From positions 1 through 59,140 of the forward strand of contig PBYS01000008.1 in NCBI GenBank assembly GCA_002729725.1: DNA of 59,140 bases, given 5' to 3'. Every line of letters starts with the position of its first letter. Within the stretch, counting starts at the first letter, position 1. Positions 9,419-17,616 of this stretch are shown here, piece by piece. The DNA comes from Puniceicoccaceae bacterium (lineage in GTDB: Bacteria; Verrucomicrobiota; Verrucomicrobiia; Opitutales; Coraliomargaritaceae). The notes beneath the pieces were generated by a model, which was given only the letters and a program-made list of their open reading frames with translations, had not been told where the DNA came from and made no database searches. Both the position numbers and the translations under genes were made by a program.

Positions 9419-10669
9419 CTAACCGTTTTGCTGAAAAAATGCGGCGACCTTGGAGATCACATCGGCGGCCTCTTCGCTGCTGAAACCAGCATCGACAAGG
9501 TCATCGGCAGTGACGCCTTCAAAGACTTCTGGGCTGGCAAATCCGATCGCCACCAAGCGGGAAGCAACATCGGGGTCGAGTCCGTCGATCGCGTTGAGCC
9601 CTTGCACGGCCTTAGCTACCTTCTCGTCGAACCCTACGGCTTCCTTCTCTTCCTTCGCGATATCGAGCTTCCACCCGAGAAGTCGTGAAGTGAGCTTGGC
9701 ATTGAAACCACGGCGACCAATTGCAATCGAAAGATCGTCTTCCGCGACTTCGAAATGAATGCGGCGATCACTTTCGTTGACCTTGATGTTCTTAGGCACT
9801 GCTGGCTTGAGCGCCTCCTCCAATAATTGCAGCGGATCCGGGAAATAGCGGATGATGTCGATCTTCTCACCACCGAGCTCGCGGACGATGGTTTTGACAC
9901 GCGCACCACGTGCACCGACGCACGCTCCGACTGGGTCTACCTTAGGATCGCTACTGTTCACGGCGATCTTGGTGCGGTAGCCAGCTTCACGTGCCATCGC
10001 TTCGATGGTGACGGTGCCGTCTGCGATTTCCGTCACTTCGAGCTCGAAAAGACGACGCACGAAATTCAAATTTGAGCGGGACAGAATGATGTCCGGGCCG
10101 CGGTTGGTCTGCTCAATTTTGAGCAACAAGCAACGAATGCTCTCACCAGGCGCGTAATCTTCGCCTTGCACACGTTCGCGTGGTGGCAGGATCGCTTCGG
10201 CTTTGCCAAGATCGACAATCAAATCACCGCGCTCGCGACGGCGCACCGTGCCTGTCACGATGTCGCCGACTGTGCCTTTGTAATCATCGTAAATGCGATC
10301 CTTCTCAAATTGGCGAATGCGCTGCATGATCGCTTGACGCGCAGTTTGCGCAGCAATACGGCCGAGGTATGCAGGGTCGACTTCCTTTTCAATACTATCG
10401 CCGATTTGCGCATTAGGATCGATTTGGCGTGCCTTTTCGATGTGAATTTCAACATCAGCATCTCCGACAGAGTCAACGACTTGCAACTGACTCCATGCCT
10501 TAAGCGCACCTGTCTTAGGGTTGATCACCACACGGATGTCTTGCCCCGCGCTAATGCCCTTTTGGGCTGCGCTCGCGATGGCACCAGAGATGGCTTCGAT
10601 CATGTCTGGACGACTGATCCCCTTCTCTTTCTCCATGTATTCTAAAACTGATAGTATCTCGTGGCTCAT
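9419..10669 (-). CDS. nusA: Transcription termination/antitermination factor NusA
   Basis: 416 aa. NusA binds RNA polymerase and nascent RNA and modulates pausing, termination and antitermination. The N-terminal polymerase-binding domain covers about 1-125, an S1 domain follows ([28 protein letters not shown]), then two KH domains ([15 protein letters not shown] and [17 protein letters not shown]), and a C-terminal helix-hairpin-helix repeat ([16 protein letters not shown]). Start ATG 10669 has no clear Shine-Dalgarno. It is the first gene of the operon; the usual upstream rimP is not present in this window. The leader carries a promoter (10744-10771) and an intrinsic-terminator-like hairpin (10676-10711). 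Confidence 0.97.
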   Translation of the reverse strand: MSHEILSVLEYMEKEKGISRPDMIEAISGAIASAAQKGISAGQDIRVVINPKTGALKAWSQLQVVDSVGDADVEIHIEKARQIDPNAQIGDSIEKEVDPAYLGRIAAQTARQAIMQRIRQFEKDRIYDDYKGTVGDIVTGTVRRRERGDLIVDLGKAEAILPPRERVQGEDYAPGESIRCLLLKIEQTNRGPDIILSRSNLNFVRRLFELEVTEIADGTVTIEAMAREAGYRTKIAVNSSDPKVDPVGACVGARGARVKTIVRELGGEKIDIIRYFPDPLQLLEEALKPAVPKNIKVNESDRRIHFEVAEDDLSIAIGRRGFNAKLTSRLLGWKLDIAKEEKEAVGFDEKVAKAVQGLNAIDGLDPDVASRLVAIGFASPEVFEGVTADDLVDAGFSSEEAADVISKVAAFFQQNG

Positions 10670-10675
10670 TTGGGT

Positions 10676-10711
10676 GCTAAAAATAAAAAAAAGCAGGCTA
10701 TGCCCGCTTTT
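10676..10711 (-). terminator. Intrinsic terminator / attenuator in the nusA leader
   Basis: Read on the minus strand: AAAAGCGGGC, loop ATA, GCCTGCTTTT, then further T residues interrupted by one A. The stem has one G-U wobble. It ends about 7 nt before the nusA ATG and lies downstream of a good promoter, so it can only act as an attenuator on nusA itself: there is no minus-strand gene upstream to terminate. Confidence 0.7.
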
Positions 10712-10743
10712 AAAGTGTTGCTGGGTTTAAAAGTGAATCCGGC

Positions 10744-10771
10744 ACATTAGAGGGCCCTTAGTGCTTGTCAA
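10744..10771 (-). promoter_or_regulatory. Sigma-70-type promoter for the nusA operon
   Basis: Minus strand TTGACA (10766-10771), 16-bp spacer, TAATGT (10744-10749). The predicted transcription start is near 10737, giving a leader of about 68 nt. The -35 is a perfect consensus and the -10 matches at four positions. Confidence 0.6.
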
Positions 10772-10807
10772 GGTACCTTGTAAAGCGGTTTTGCTGGAGA
10801 GGGAGGT

Positions 10808-10910
10808 GAACATCGAACGCTCAACGTCGAATTCTGAATGTCCCATGTGTCTAAATCAATTCTCGTTCGATATGGAACGTTCCATGTTGGACGTTGAGCG
10901 TTCGACGTTC
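10808..10910. repeat. Long inverted repeat between nusA and queC
   Basis: Two 21-bp arms, 10808-10828 and 10890-10910, match in inverted orientation with one mismatch. The 61-bp centre contains a 14-bp perfect palindrome, ATGGAACGTTCCAT (10872-10885). The arms are built from GAACGYTC/CAACGTC-like words. The element lies upstream of both the nusA and queC promoters. It looks like a dispersed intergenic repeat rather than an operator, but copies elsewhere cannot be checked here. Confidence 0.6.
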
Positions 10911-10984
10911 CCAACTCAGCCCGACCCTAGCCAGCTTTGTACTTGCATCCAAACCACGCCTCAGCATCTTCCGCAAATCACAGC

Positions 10985-11041
10985 CGCCCTGCTCGCTGAA
11001 TTCCCAGGGCGTCGCCATTCAGGCAAATAACCACTGAATTC
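10985..11041 (+). promoter_or_regulatory. Candidate pseudoknot leader of queC
   Basis: Stem 1 is CGCCCTG (10985-10991) with CAGGGCG (11005-11011). Its loop contains CTGAAT (10996-11001), which is complementary to ATTCAG (11017-11022) just downstream, forming an H-type pseudoknot. A second CTGAAT (11034-11039), two bases before the ATG, can pair with the same ATTCAG and would cover the ribosome landing site. The layout is that of a two-state translational switch. It does not match the preQ1-I consensus that I know. Confidence 0.35.
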
Positions 11042-11743
11042 ATGAAAACTGTCATCGTATATTCGGGTGGACTCGATTCCACGGTCCTCCTTTACCACTT
11101 ACGCGAAGCTGGCCACGAGCTGCACGCGCTGTCCATCGACTACGGGCAACGCCATCGCTGCGAACTCGACCGAGCCGCCGCGATTTGCGCCGAACTCAAT
11201 ATCCCGCAACCAGTCGCCGACCTCTCAGCACTGCAAAGCTTGCTCGCAGGCAGCAGTCTAACTTCGCCAGAGATCGAAGTCGCCGAAGGACACTACACCG
11301 AAGAATCGATGAAAAGCACCGTCGTGCCGAATCGTAACATGATCTTCCTGTCCGTCGCCGCCGGGCACGCGCTCTCGATCAAAGCTGAGCAAGTCGCCTA
11401 TGCTGCGCACTCCGGTGATCACGCCATCTACCCCGATTGCCGCAACGAATTTGCCGATGCCATGGCGGTAGCCATCAAACTCGCCGATTGGGAGCAGGTT
11501 GAGCTCAGTCGCCCCTTCGTCGATTGGACCAAGGCCGACATCGTGCGCCGCGGTGCTGAGCTCAAGGTGCCTTTTGAACAAACTTGGTCCTGCTACAAAG
11601 GCGGCGAGCTCCACTGCGGCCGCTGCGGCACCTGTATCGAACGCCGCGAAGCCTTCGATCTCGCCAAAGTCGAAGACCCCACCCCCTACGCCAAAGATGC
11701 ACCCAGCGTGGAAACCCTCCGCGCCAACGACTGGAGACTGTAG
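11042..11743 (+). CDS. queC: 7-cyano-7-deazaguanine (preQ0) synthase
   Basis: 233 aa. QueC turns 7-carboxy-7-deazaguanine into preQ0 using ATP and ammonia, on the way to queuosine in tRNA. The PP-loop SGGLDST is at residues 8-14. The C-terminal zinc site is complete: C184, C192, C195 and C198 in [32 protein letters not shown] and [14 protein letters not shown] are strongly conserved family segments. Start ATG 11042 is preceded by the candidate pseudoknot. queD follows after 180 bp; queE is not in the window. Confidence 0.97.
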   Translation: MKTVIVYSGGLDSTVLLYHLREAGHELHALSIDYGQRHRCELDRAAAICAELNIPQPVADLSALQSLLAGSSLTSPEIEVAEGHYTEESMKSTVVPNRNMIFLSVAAGHALSIKAEQVAYAAHSGDHAIYPDCRNEFADAMAVAIKLADWEQVELSRPFVDWTKADIVRRGAELKVPFEQTWSCYKGGELHCGRCGTCIERREAFDLAKVEDPTPYAKDAPSVETLRANDWRL

Positions 11744-11923
11744 GAGGACAGTTTTCTAGTTTCCAGTTATCGGTTATCCAGTTTAATTCCTAATTGTTCC
11801 TTCAGCCGCCCTAGGGCACCCGCTTCAGTCACCCCTTCGGGGCAAACCGTTCCGTTTCACCATCTCCGCGCTCACGCGCTACGTCCTAATTCTTAATTCT
11901 TAATTCCCAATTCTTCCTCCGCT
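11744..11923. repeat. Repeat-filled spacer between queC and queD
   Basis: No gene. It consists of short degenerate direct repeats: CAGTTT/CCAGTT words at 11750-11785, a CCCCTTCGGGG hairpin near 11835, and AATTCTTAATTCTTAATT at 11889-11910. The last motif recurs in inverted orientation upstream of accD (57338-57360). Confidence 0.45.
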
Positions 11924-12355
11924 GTGCTCACCTGCAAAAAATCCTACCGCGACATTCCCTTCGCACACTGCCAACATCGACATGACGGACACTGCGCCCT
12001 CATCCACGGTCACAACTGGGCGATCACACTTACATTTGCCTGTCGCGAAACCGACGAAAACGGATTTGTGGTGGACTTTGGAAAAGTGAAATACCTCAAA
12101 GCCTGGATCGACGAAAACCTCGACCACGCCTGCCTCTTCAATGAGGACGACCCTGATAAAGACGCCCTACTGGCGCAATTCGGACACCTGTTCAAACCCT
12201 ACGTACTGCCCGGCACATCCTGCGAAGCTATCGCAGAGCACATTTACGAAATCTTCAACCCCTTGGTACTCCAGCAAACCGATAACCGCGCCTGGATCAC
12301 AGAAGTCGAAATCGAAGAAGACTCCAAAAACAGCGCGGCCTACCTCCCTGCATAA
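11924..12355 (+). CDS. queD: 6-carboxy-5,6,7,8-tetrahydropterin synthase
   Basis: 143 aa. QueD makes 6-carboxytetrahydropterin from dihydroneopterin triphosphate, the first committed step to 7-deazaguanines. Zinc-binding histidines are visible in FAHCQH (H15) and IHGHNW (H28, H30), and the likely catalytic Cys is C24 in [19 protein letters not shown] and LDHACLF are family segments. The start is GTG 11924, chosen because the preceding frame holds no other start and the protein begins as the family does. Same direction as queC; together they give two of the four usual preQ0 genes. Confidence 0.95.
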   Translation: MLTCKKSYRDIPFAHCQHRHDGHCALIHGHNWAITLTFACRETDENGFVVDFGKVKYLKAWIDENLDHACLFNEDDPDKDALLAQFGHLFKPYVLPGTSCEAIAEHIYEIFNPLVLQQTDNRAWITEVEIEEDSKNSAAYLPA

Positions 12356-12685
12356 GCTAAATTCAGAAGTCAGAGGTCAGAAAACAGAAGCCAGTCACTG
12401 TTAATCAGTTATATTTCGTTTTTACGCGTTAGCGAGTTGCCTGAGACTTCTGTAAATCGTCGAGTGTTCCTTCAAAGTCCGAGATGATTCCATTCTGATA
12501 AACGATGACCATACTTATCTAAGTAATAGTAGAGTTTATCTCTGCAGTATACAATCGTTCTTCTGAAAATTCAGGGATGTGGCATTGAGCGGGTTCAATG
12601 CCACACGGTTGATACATAAGTTTCATTTTTTAACGGCTATTTTCAGAGAGCAAGCGGCCTAATCCCCACTGTCACTGCTTTTCCG
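12356..12685. other. Intergenic region with tandem heptamers and a hairpin
   Basis: No convincing gene. Directly after queD there are about five copies of a CAGAAGT-like 7-mer (12366-12400). A perfect 11-bp stem TGTGGCATTGA / TCAATGCCACA with a 6-nt loop lies at 12578-12605; neither side has a T run, so it is not a standard terminator. A 29-codon minus-strand frame around 12450-12560 looks vaguely protein-like, but too weakly to call. Confidence 0.4.
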
Positions 12686-13012
12686 TTAAGCCACGCTACG
12701 CGCTTTCAGGTCGTTCAACAGGTATTCCGGATGCACTTGAGCAATCTGAAGCAAGCGCGCGGACGGTCCGGACGGATGACGTTCGTCCTGCTCCCATTTG
12801 CGCACGGTGTTGACGCTGACGTTCAAAACCTTGGCAAAGAGTCCTTGGCTCAGTTGCAGGGTCTCACGCAGCTTTCGCACTTCCTCCGCCGTGTAAGCGG
12901 GTGGTTCGTCGGGGACGGCGATCACGGTGTTACGAAGCGTCTGCTTTCCTTCTATATGCGCGATGACCTCGTTCACGCCTCCGATGAGTTGGTCAAAATC
13001 TGTATCATTCAT
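12686..13012 (-). CDS. HTH antitoxin of a type II toxin-antitoxin pair (HigA-like)
   Basis: 108 aa. The C-terminal half is an XRE-type helix-turn-helix: TLQLSQGLFAKVLNVSVNTVRKWEQDERHPSG, residues about 50-82, followed by ARLLQIAQVHPEYL. The N-terminal 45 residues would bind and neutralise the toxin. Antitoxins of this form pair with RelE/HigB2 toxins encoded just upstream, as here (13-bp gap, toxin first). It probably represses its own promoter. The pair sits beside an integrase remnant, which suggests acquisition by transfer. Confidence 0.85.
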   Translation of the reverse strand: MNDTDFDQLIGGVNEVIAHIEGKQTLRNTVIAVPDEPPAYTAEEVRKLRETLQLSQGLFAKVLNVSVNTVRKWEQDERHPSGPSARLLQIAQVHPEYLLNDLKARSVA

Positions 13013-13025
13013 GGTCTTTCGCCTC

Positions 13026-13340
13026 CTATATTTTCGTTTCGATGATGGTGCTTAATTCTTTGAGTTGCTTGGCCTGCTTGGCGGTCAGGTTCTCCTGAAC
13101 ATTTTTAGCATAAAGTGAGACGAGATAAATGATCCCGTCCGCGCTGAGATAGTAATAGATCACTCTGGCACCCCCGCTCTTGCCTCGACCGGGCAAACGC
13201 ATCCTGACCTTGCGGAAGCCGCCCGTGCCTCGCAGCAGGTCGCCTTTCGCAGGATCCCGAGCCAGTTCCTCTTTGAGTTCAAGGCACTGATCCTCGGCTT
13301 TGAGTTTGCCCACTGCGTTCGATAAACGCAGTGGTTTCAT
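13026..13340 (-). CDS. RelE/HigB2-family toxin (mRNA interferase)
   Basis: 104 aa. The core GDLLRGTGGFRKVRMRLPGRGKSGGARVIYYYLSADG-type pattern (GDxxxGTGGxRKxR, PGRGKxGGxRVIYY) is the mark of the HigB2-like RelE family, which cleaves mRNA on the ribosome. The C-terminus has LYAKNVQENLTAKQAKQLKEL, also typical. The N-terminal 15 residues differ from the usual TxxF start, which may be simple divergence. It is transcribed before its antitoxin. The basic surface and Arg/Lys residues needed for cleavage look intact, so the toxin may be active. Confidence 0.85.
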   Translation of the reverse strand: MKPLRLSNAVGKLKAEDQCLELKEELARDPAKGDLLRGTGGFRKVRMRLPGRGKSGGARVIYYYLSADGIIYLVSLYAKNVQENLTAKQAKQLKELSTIIETKI

Positions 13341-13405
13341 AAAATGTGACTCCCATCAAGTATGCCACTTAGGGTCATAGTTCAAGCAAGGGCAATTATT
13401 TTCTT

Positions 13406-13639
13406 TTACTCCGCTTCTCCTGCCGCCAAGTAGCAGTTTTGCTGTTTAAGGGTATAAAGGCGCTTTTCTTGCCTGCGGTTCCCTGGCGCGGCTCGGCTGT
13501 GGCTCTTCTGCAGGTCGTCAATCACGACGCGGATGTAATCTTGCATGGTATCGATCGAGCTATGCCCTAAAAGCTCTCGAACGTGGCGGAAGCTGGCGCC
13601 GCCTCTGAGCATTTCAGTTGCGCAGCTGTGGCGTAGCAA
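13406..13639 (-). pseudogene. Tyrosine recombinase/integrase remnant (C-terminal end only)
   Basis: 77 codons hold the end of a XerC/D-type integrase: LRHSCATEMLRGG (box II H-x-x-R region) and ELLGHSSIDTMQDYIRV with the catalytic Tyr. The arm and core-binding domains and the first catalytic Arg are absent; an in-frame stop lies directly upstream. The open frame begins with TTG at 13639, but this is not a believable gene start. With the adjacent toxin-antitoxin pair it marks the scar of a former mobile element. Confidence 0.75.
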
Positions 13640-13677
13640 TTACGCATAAGATTCGCAGGGGGGGAGAACGGCGTTGA

Positions 13678-14658
13678 CTAGCTCTTGCGACGAACCACCA
13701 CGGCAAGACCACCAACGACCATCAGCAAGCCAAACACCCAAAGCCACCATTGAGACGGTTGCTCTATGGCCTTTTGGGCAGGTTCAACGGCCTTAACTTG
13801 AACCAATTCTTCCAGCTCGCGTATGGCTGGTTCCGGCTCTTCGACTAACGTGGAAGGCACGGAAGAAACTTCAGCGACAGCGACCTCAGCAAGCGGAATC
13901 GGTGGCATCGGCGTTTCTGATTCGCCACGCAACTCCAAGCGCTTCTGGTATTCCATTCGAAGGGCATTGACTGTTAAAGCGTCGGACTCCTTATAATATT
14001 CCTCGGCAGTGCGGAGAGCTAAATCTAAATGAGGAACTGTGGTGAAAGTGTCATCTTGAAGTAACTGCTCTAAAAAAGCATCAGCTTCTTTCGTATGCAT
14101 CTGCGCTAACGCGAGAATCGCTTGAGTTTGTCCTGTTTGCTTTGTATCTGCCCCTGAGACGTCGGAATGGATGATCTGCCGCTCAATCTGTTTGCTTTCC
14201 CAAAAGGCTGGCTCAATACGTTTTTTAATAAACTCAAGAGAATAATCATCGCTGAACCGAGCAACTGCTCCATAAGCAGACATGAGAATATGTACCTTTC
14301 TTCCCTCATCGATCTTTGGGTTTTCTTCAAGTCGACGAACTACTTCTGTTAGTCGATCAAAGCCTACCGCGCTAGGGTCAACTGTTGAGATTCGTCTCAG
14401 ATCAATAAATGCTGCTTTCCATTTAGAGGAGTAATCTGAGTTGCCCAATATGCCGAAAATTCCGTCAATAACTTTATCATCATAGTTCAGTAAGATGAAG
14501 CCGCTGGAAGTTGAAGGGAGTCCAGCCTGCTCTGGAATTTGATCGTAAACTCCGACAGGCTTTTCATCTATCAATCTTACAATGTCTTCATTGGACAAGC
14601 CTCCAAACACGCAATGAGCGACAGCTGCCAGTGGAACAAGAACTTTCAGGTTCGTCAT
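13678..14658 (-). CDS. Secreted/membrane-anchored protein of unknown function
   Basis: 326 aa, not recognised. It has a short hydrophobic N-terminus that may be a signal peptide, a helical middle with repeated-looking helices (residues 90-240), a Pro/Glu/Val-rich linker (250-295), and one C-terminal transmembrane segment (WWLWVFGLLMVVGGLAVVV) followed by RRKS. This is the layout of a protein exposed outside the cytoplasmic membrane and held by its C-terminus. The start overlaps the end of the preceding gene by 4 nt (ATGA), so it is the third member of a tightly coupled operon. Confidence 0.7.
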   Translation of the reverse strand: MTNLKVLVPLAAVAHCVFGGLSNEDIVRLIDEKPVGVYDQIPEQAGLPSTSSGFILLNYDDKVIDGIFGILGNSDYSSKWKAAFIDLRRISTVDPSAVGFDRLTEVVRRLEENPKIDEGRKVHILMSAYGAVARFSDDYSLEFIKKRIEPAFWESKQIERQIIHSDVSGADTKQTGQTQAILALAQMHTKEADAFLEQLLQDDTFTTVPHLDLALRTAEEYYKESDALTVNALRMEYQKRLELRGESETPMPPIPLAEVAVAEVSSVPSTLVEEPEPAIRELEELVQVKAVEPAQKAIEQPSQWWLWVFGLLMVVGGLAVVVRRKS

Positions 14659-17615
14659 GGGATTAGATTGATGAAGGAGTTGTATTGAGCCTCAGAAACA
14701 TTACCTCCATGACCTGGAGCAGCCATGGTTTCACTGCCATCAAGTATGCCGTTCTCATTTGTATCAACTTCCTCTGGCGGTGGAAAAACGCCATACATGA
14801 TATCATCAGTTATATTCACATGTCCTTCATCGGCAAACGCATGTAGCCATTCATGCGCAAGAACCTCCTGAGGGGCACCCCCAGATTGCATGGCAACCCA
14901 CGGTGCACCCAAAATCATAATCCCCTCACCGCGTCGAGCAAAACCTGTCGCGCCATAAAGATACTCACATACAAAGACATTTCTTTCCAGTTCATCTAAC
15001 TGGATAAAAATTGCATTAGTTTTTCCATCGTTTGAGCTGACATCAACACTATTCCAACTTTGAGGAATACCTGAAGAACTTACCGCTCCATCTTGACGAA
15101 AAGCAATTGGAGTCACCCGATCTTCATCGCCATTATAACCATCATGGTCATTTCGTAGCGAATTATCTGCGTTGTTCATGTGAATCATGGCACGATCAGC
15201 CAAGCCAGAGCGTGCAAGCACTTTTAGATTCCTCTCTGTCGATGGAAGGATTTGCATATGCACCGAATCACTGGCTAAGTCAGCTCCGTTAGCTTTGAAG
15301 GTTAATTTGACCTCTAGATCGTCCTTCGCCGCGAGCCCCTCAATGTAGAGAGTCTGCTCGCCCTCATTTGCCAACTCCCAAAGCAAATCCGTTTCAGTCG
15401 CTGCACTCAGGTCAATAGATGTTTGAGGATACAAGGTCACTAATTCTTTCGTAGGCTTAAAATCGCCTTGAGGCGAAATGATATAAGCACGAGCTTCTGG
15501 ATTCGCGCGATTCACATTGGCGGAAATCTCCAGAGTGCCGGTTTCGATCTCTTTCGGAAACTGAAAGGTCACAGCGACAAGATCATCTTCGATTTTACCA
15601 AACTGATCCAGCACATCAAAATCCTTTGGGTAAGATGAACTGTATGCTCGCCGATCGTCATTGTCATCATTGATAACAAACTTCAAGTTGCTAGGTTCGT
15701 CTTCATAACGAGCAGGAACCTGAACGCCCTTCTGCAATTCGCCATCATCGTCGATAATTTCAACTGGCGCATGAGCGGCCACGTCCATCTTGAGTAGCAG
15801 TAAGGTATGAACCTCATGATTCTTTACTGCTGACAATACTATAAACAACGCGTTATCCGACATCTTTTCAGAATATATATCTTCCCACTCTTCTGTTTCA
15901 AATAGATCTTCGATGGGGTATTTAGCGAATGCGTTTTCAGCAGCTAAATCAACGAGATCACCAGTAACCGGGTCGAGGTTTTGAACATTCAGCACTTTGT
16001 TCAAGATATAATATCTTCCATCTTGTTTTGCGAGATCACCGTAACTTTCAACTTGATCAAGAATACTCATCATTTGGCCTGAACTTGATAACAATACCGT
16101 TTGGCCGTTTTGCTGGGCAAGAATCTCGCCGGAGCGATGGTAACTGTCAATGCGATCCACATTGAGCGCATTGCCATTGAGTCTGTATTGAAAAGGCCCT
16201 GAGCTATTTTGACGGTAAGAGTAAAGGACATCTCCATTGTTTGACAAACTGATAAAACCAGCGAGAGCACTGTCTCCCAAAAAATACTTGGTTAGCACGC
16301 CAATTTCATCACCAACTATTTGAGCTTTATAAAAAAAAGTCCTCTCCCCGACAGAGTTACCCTCATGGTATGGGACGAAGCCTGCTACAGCACTACCATT
16401 ATCTGAAATCGAGAGAAACTGCGAATACTCTGGGGTCACTGAACAGCCAAAATCAAATAAAAGCTCAATTGGTGGCTTAAGAATAGTTGGTGTAGAATCT
16501 CCCACATGCATCACTCCGTATACATACTCTCCAAAATAATTATTCACAGCTTCGGCACCGCAATCCCCATATGTATCTGGGTAATACAGCCCTTGAACAC
16601 TCTCCCAGACAGGATCCAGTGGAGGCGAATTATAAATGCCGTAAAGCGTTCCATCTTCAGCAATCGCTTCGTGAGAGAAGAAACTTAAGTCGATAGTGCT
16701 GACCTCGCCCCAGTGCCAGAGTAAGTCTACTGGATGATGAGATCCCGTATTGTCGTCGCCAAAGTCATGAACCAAGACGCGACCTTCATTAGTAAGTTTT
16801 AAGAATTCACGGTCCACTCCTACTTGGGCGCTCAAATTTATAATAGTATAACTAGGAGGGAGTGGCGGCGCGTCTGTGGAATCGAATAAATCTGTGCCAT
16901 TTAAAAGCTCAGTTAAATTACTAAAGCCATCTCCATCGAAGTCACCAGATTGACCGTAGCGGTCTTCATCACGACTCTGGTCGTAATTGACCTCCCATCC
17001 CCAATTCAATTCTTGGGAATCCGTCCAGCCATCACCGTCTGAATCGATAAGTTTTGGGTCAGTCCCCGCAGCGTAGGCTTCAGCTAGAGTGAGGCCGCCG
17101 ACAACGGCAACATAAGTTCCATCATGCTCTAGCGTGTCGAAATGGAACAATTCCCAATAGTCTGGGATGCCGTCGGGTTCACTATCAACTGAACTCGCAG
17201 TCTCGAAAGCGTCCCAATTATTGTCAACTTCAAGTAAATTAATAATGCCATCACCGTCGTCGTCGGCACGCAGACGAGCGGAACTAGGATCCCCTTCGAG
17301 GCTCAGGCGATAGAAACCTTTACTCGATCCCATCATGTCGGCGATACTCAGACTGCCGGTGCCAGCGTTGTCTTTTAGCAATTTGGCGGGCATCCAATTG
17401 GTCAAGTCAGGCGAGCCTTCTACAAAGTAGTAGACTTCCGGTTGCGCATCCCAGTCGATGATTAAGCTATTGCCGCTTTTGTTGACGTTGAGCACGGGCT
17501 TATTGGCCTCCAAATCTTCTTCTGAAACGATTGCGGCGGAAAGCAAGCCCACGGATGTGAGGGCACCGAGTGCGACGCCACGTTTTTTCCAATTATGTTT
17601 TTCAAGACAGCTCAT
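14655..17615 (-). CDS. Large secreted protein with Asp-rich calcium repeats and a HExxH zincin-like motif
   Basis: 986 aa. A signal-peptide-like N-terminus (KKRGVALGALTSVGLLSAA) is followed by a VEGSPDLTNW module common in verrucomicrobial secreted proteins. Thrombospondin-3-like calcium repeats follow: DDDGDGIINLLE (near 118), DSDGDGWTDSQEL (near 190), DFDGDGFSNLTEL (near 225). The C-terminus has AHEWLHAFADEGH (HExxH at 921-925, third His at 932) and DIMYG about 8 residues later, like the Met-turn of metzincins, although the spacing to the third His is one residue longer than in metzincins. A further DTNENGILDG loop ends the protein. It is most likely a secreted metallopeptidase, inferred and not proven. 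The start is 1 nt after the previous gene's stop. Confidence 0.7.
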   Translation of the reverse strand: MSCLEKHNWKKRGVALGALTSVGLLSAAIVSEEDLEANKPVLNVNKSGNSLIIDWDAQPEVYYFVEGSPDLTNWMPAKLLKDNAGTGSLSIADMMGSSKGFYRLSLEGDPSSARLRADDDGDGIINLLEVDNNWDAFETASSVDSEPDGIPDYWELFHFDTLEHDGTYVAVVGGLTLAEAYAAGTDPKLIDSDGDGWTDSQELNWGWEVNYDQSRDEDRYGQSGDFDGDGFSNLTELLNGTDLFDSTDAPPLPPSYTIINLSAQVGVDREFLKLTNEGRVLVHDFGDDNTGSHHPVDLLWHWGEVSTIDLSFFSHEAIAEDGTLYGIYNSPPLDPVWESVQGLYYPDTYGDCGAEAVNNYFGEYVYGVMHVGDSTPTILKPPIELLFDFGCSVTPEYSQFLSISDNGSAVAGFVPYHEGNSVGERTFFYKAQIVGDEIGVLTKYFLGDSALAGFISLSNNGDVLYSYRQNSSGPFQYRLNGNALNVDRIDSYHRSGEILAQQNGQTVLLSSSGQMMSILDQVESYGDLAKQDGRYYILNKVLNVQNLDPVTGDLVDLAAENAFAKYPIEDLFETEEWEDIYSEKMSDNALFIVLSAVKNHEVHTLLLLKMDVAAHAPVEIIDDDGELQKGVQVPARYEDEPSNLKFVINDDNDDRRAYSSSYPKDFDVLDQFGKIEDDLVAVTFQFPKEIETGTLEISANVNRANPEARAYIISPQGDFKPTKELVTLYPQTSIDLSAATETDLLWELANEGEQTLYIEGLAAKDDLEVKLTFKANGADLASDSVHMQILPSTERNLKVLARSGLADRAMIHMNNADNSLRNDHDGYNGDEDRVTPIAFRQDGAVSSSGIPQSWNSVDVSSNDGKTNAIFIQLDELERNVFVCEYLYGATGFARRGEGIMILGAPWVAMQSGGAPQEVLAHEWLHAFADEGHVNITDDIMYGVFPPPEEVDTNENGILDGSETMAAPGHGGNVSEAQYNSFINLIP

Positions 17616-17616
17616 T

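Noticed and set aside
12450..12560. Small minus-strand protein-like frame
   Set aside because: About 29 codons with no start that fits, no ribosome site and no recognisable similarity.
12578..12605. Rho-independent terminator between queD and the antitoxin
   Set aside because: The 11-bp stem is perfect, but there is no T tract on either side.
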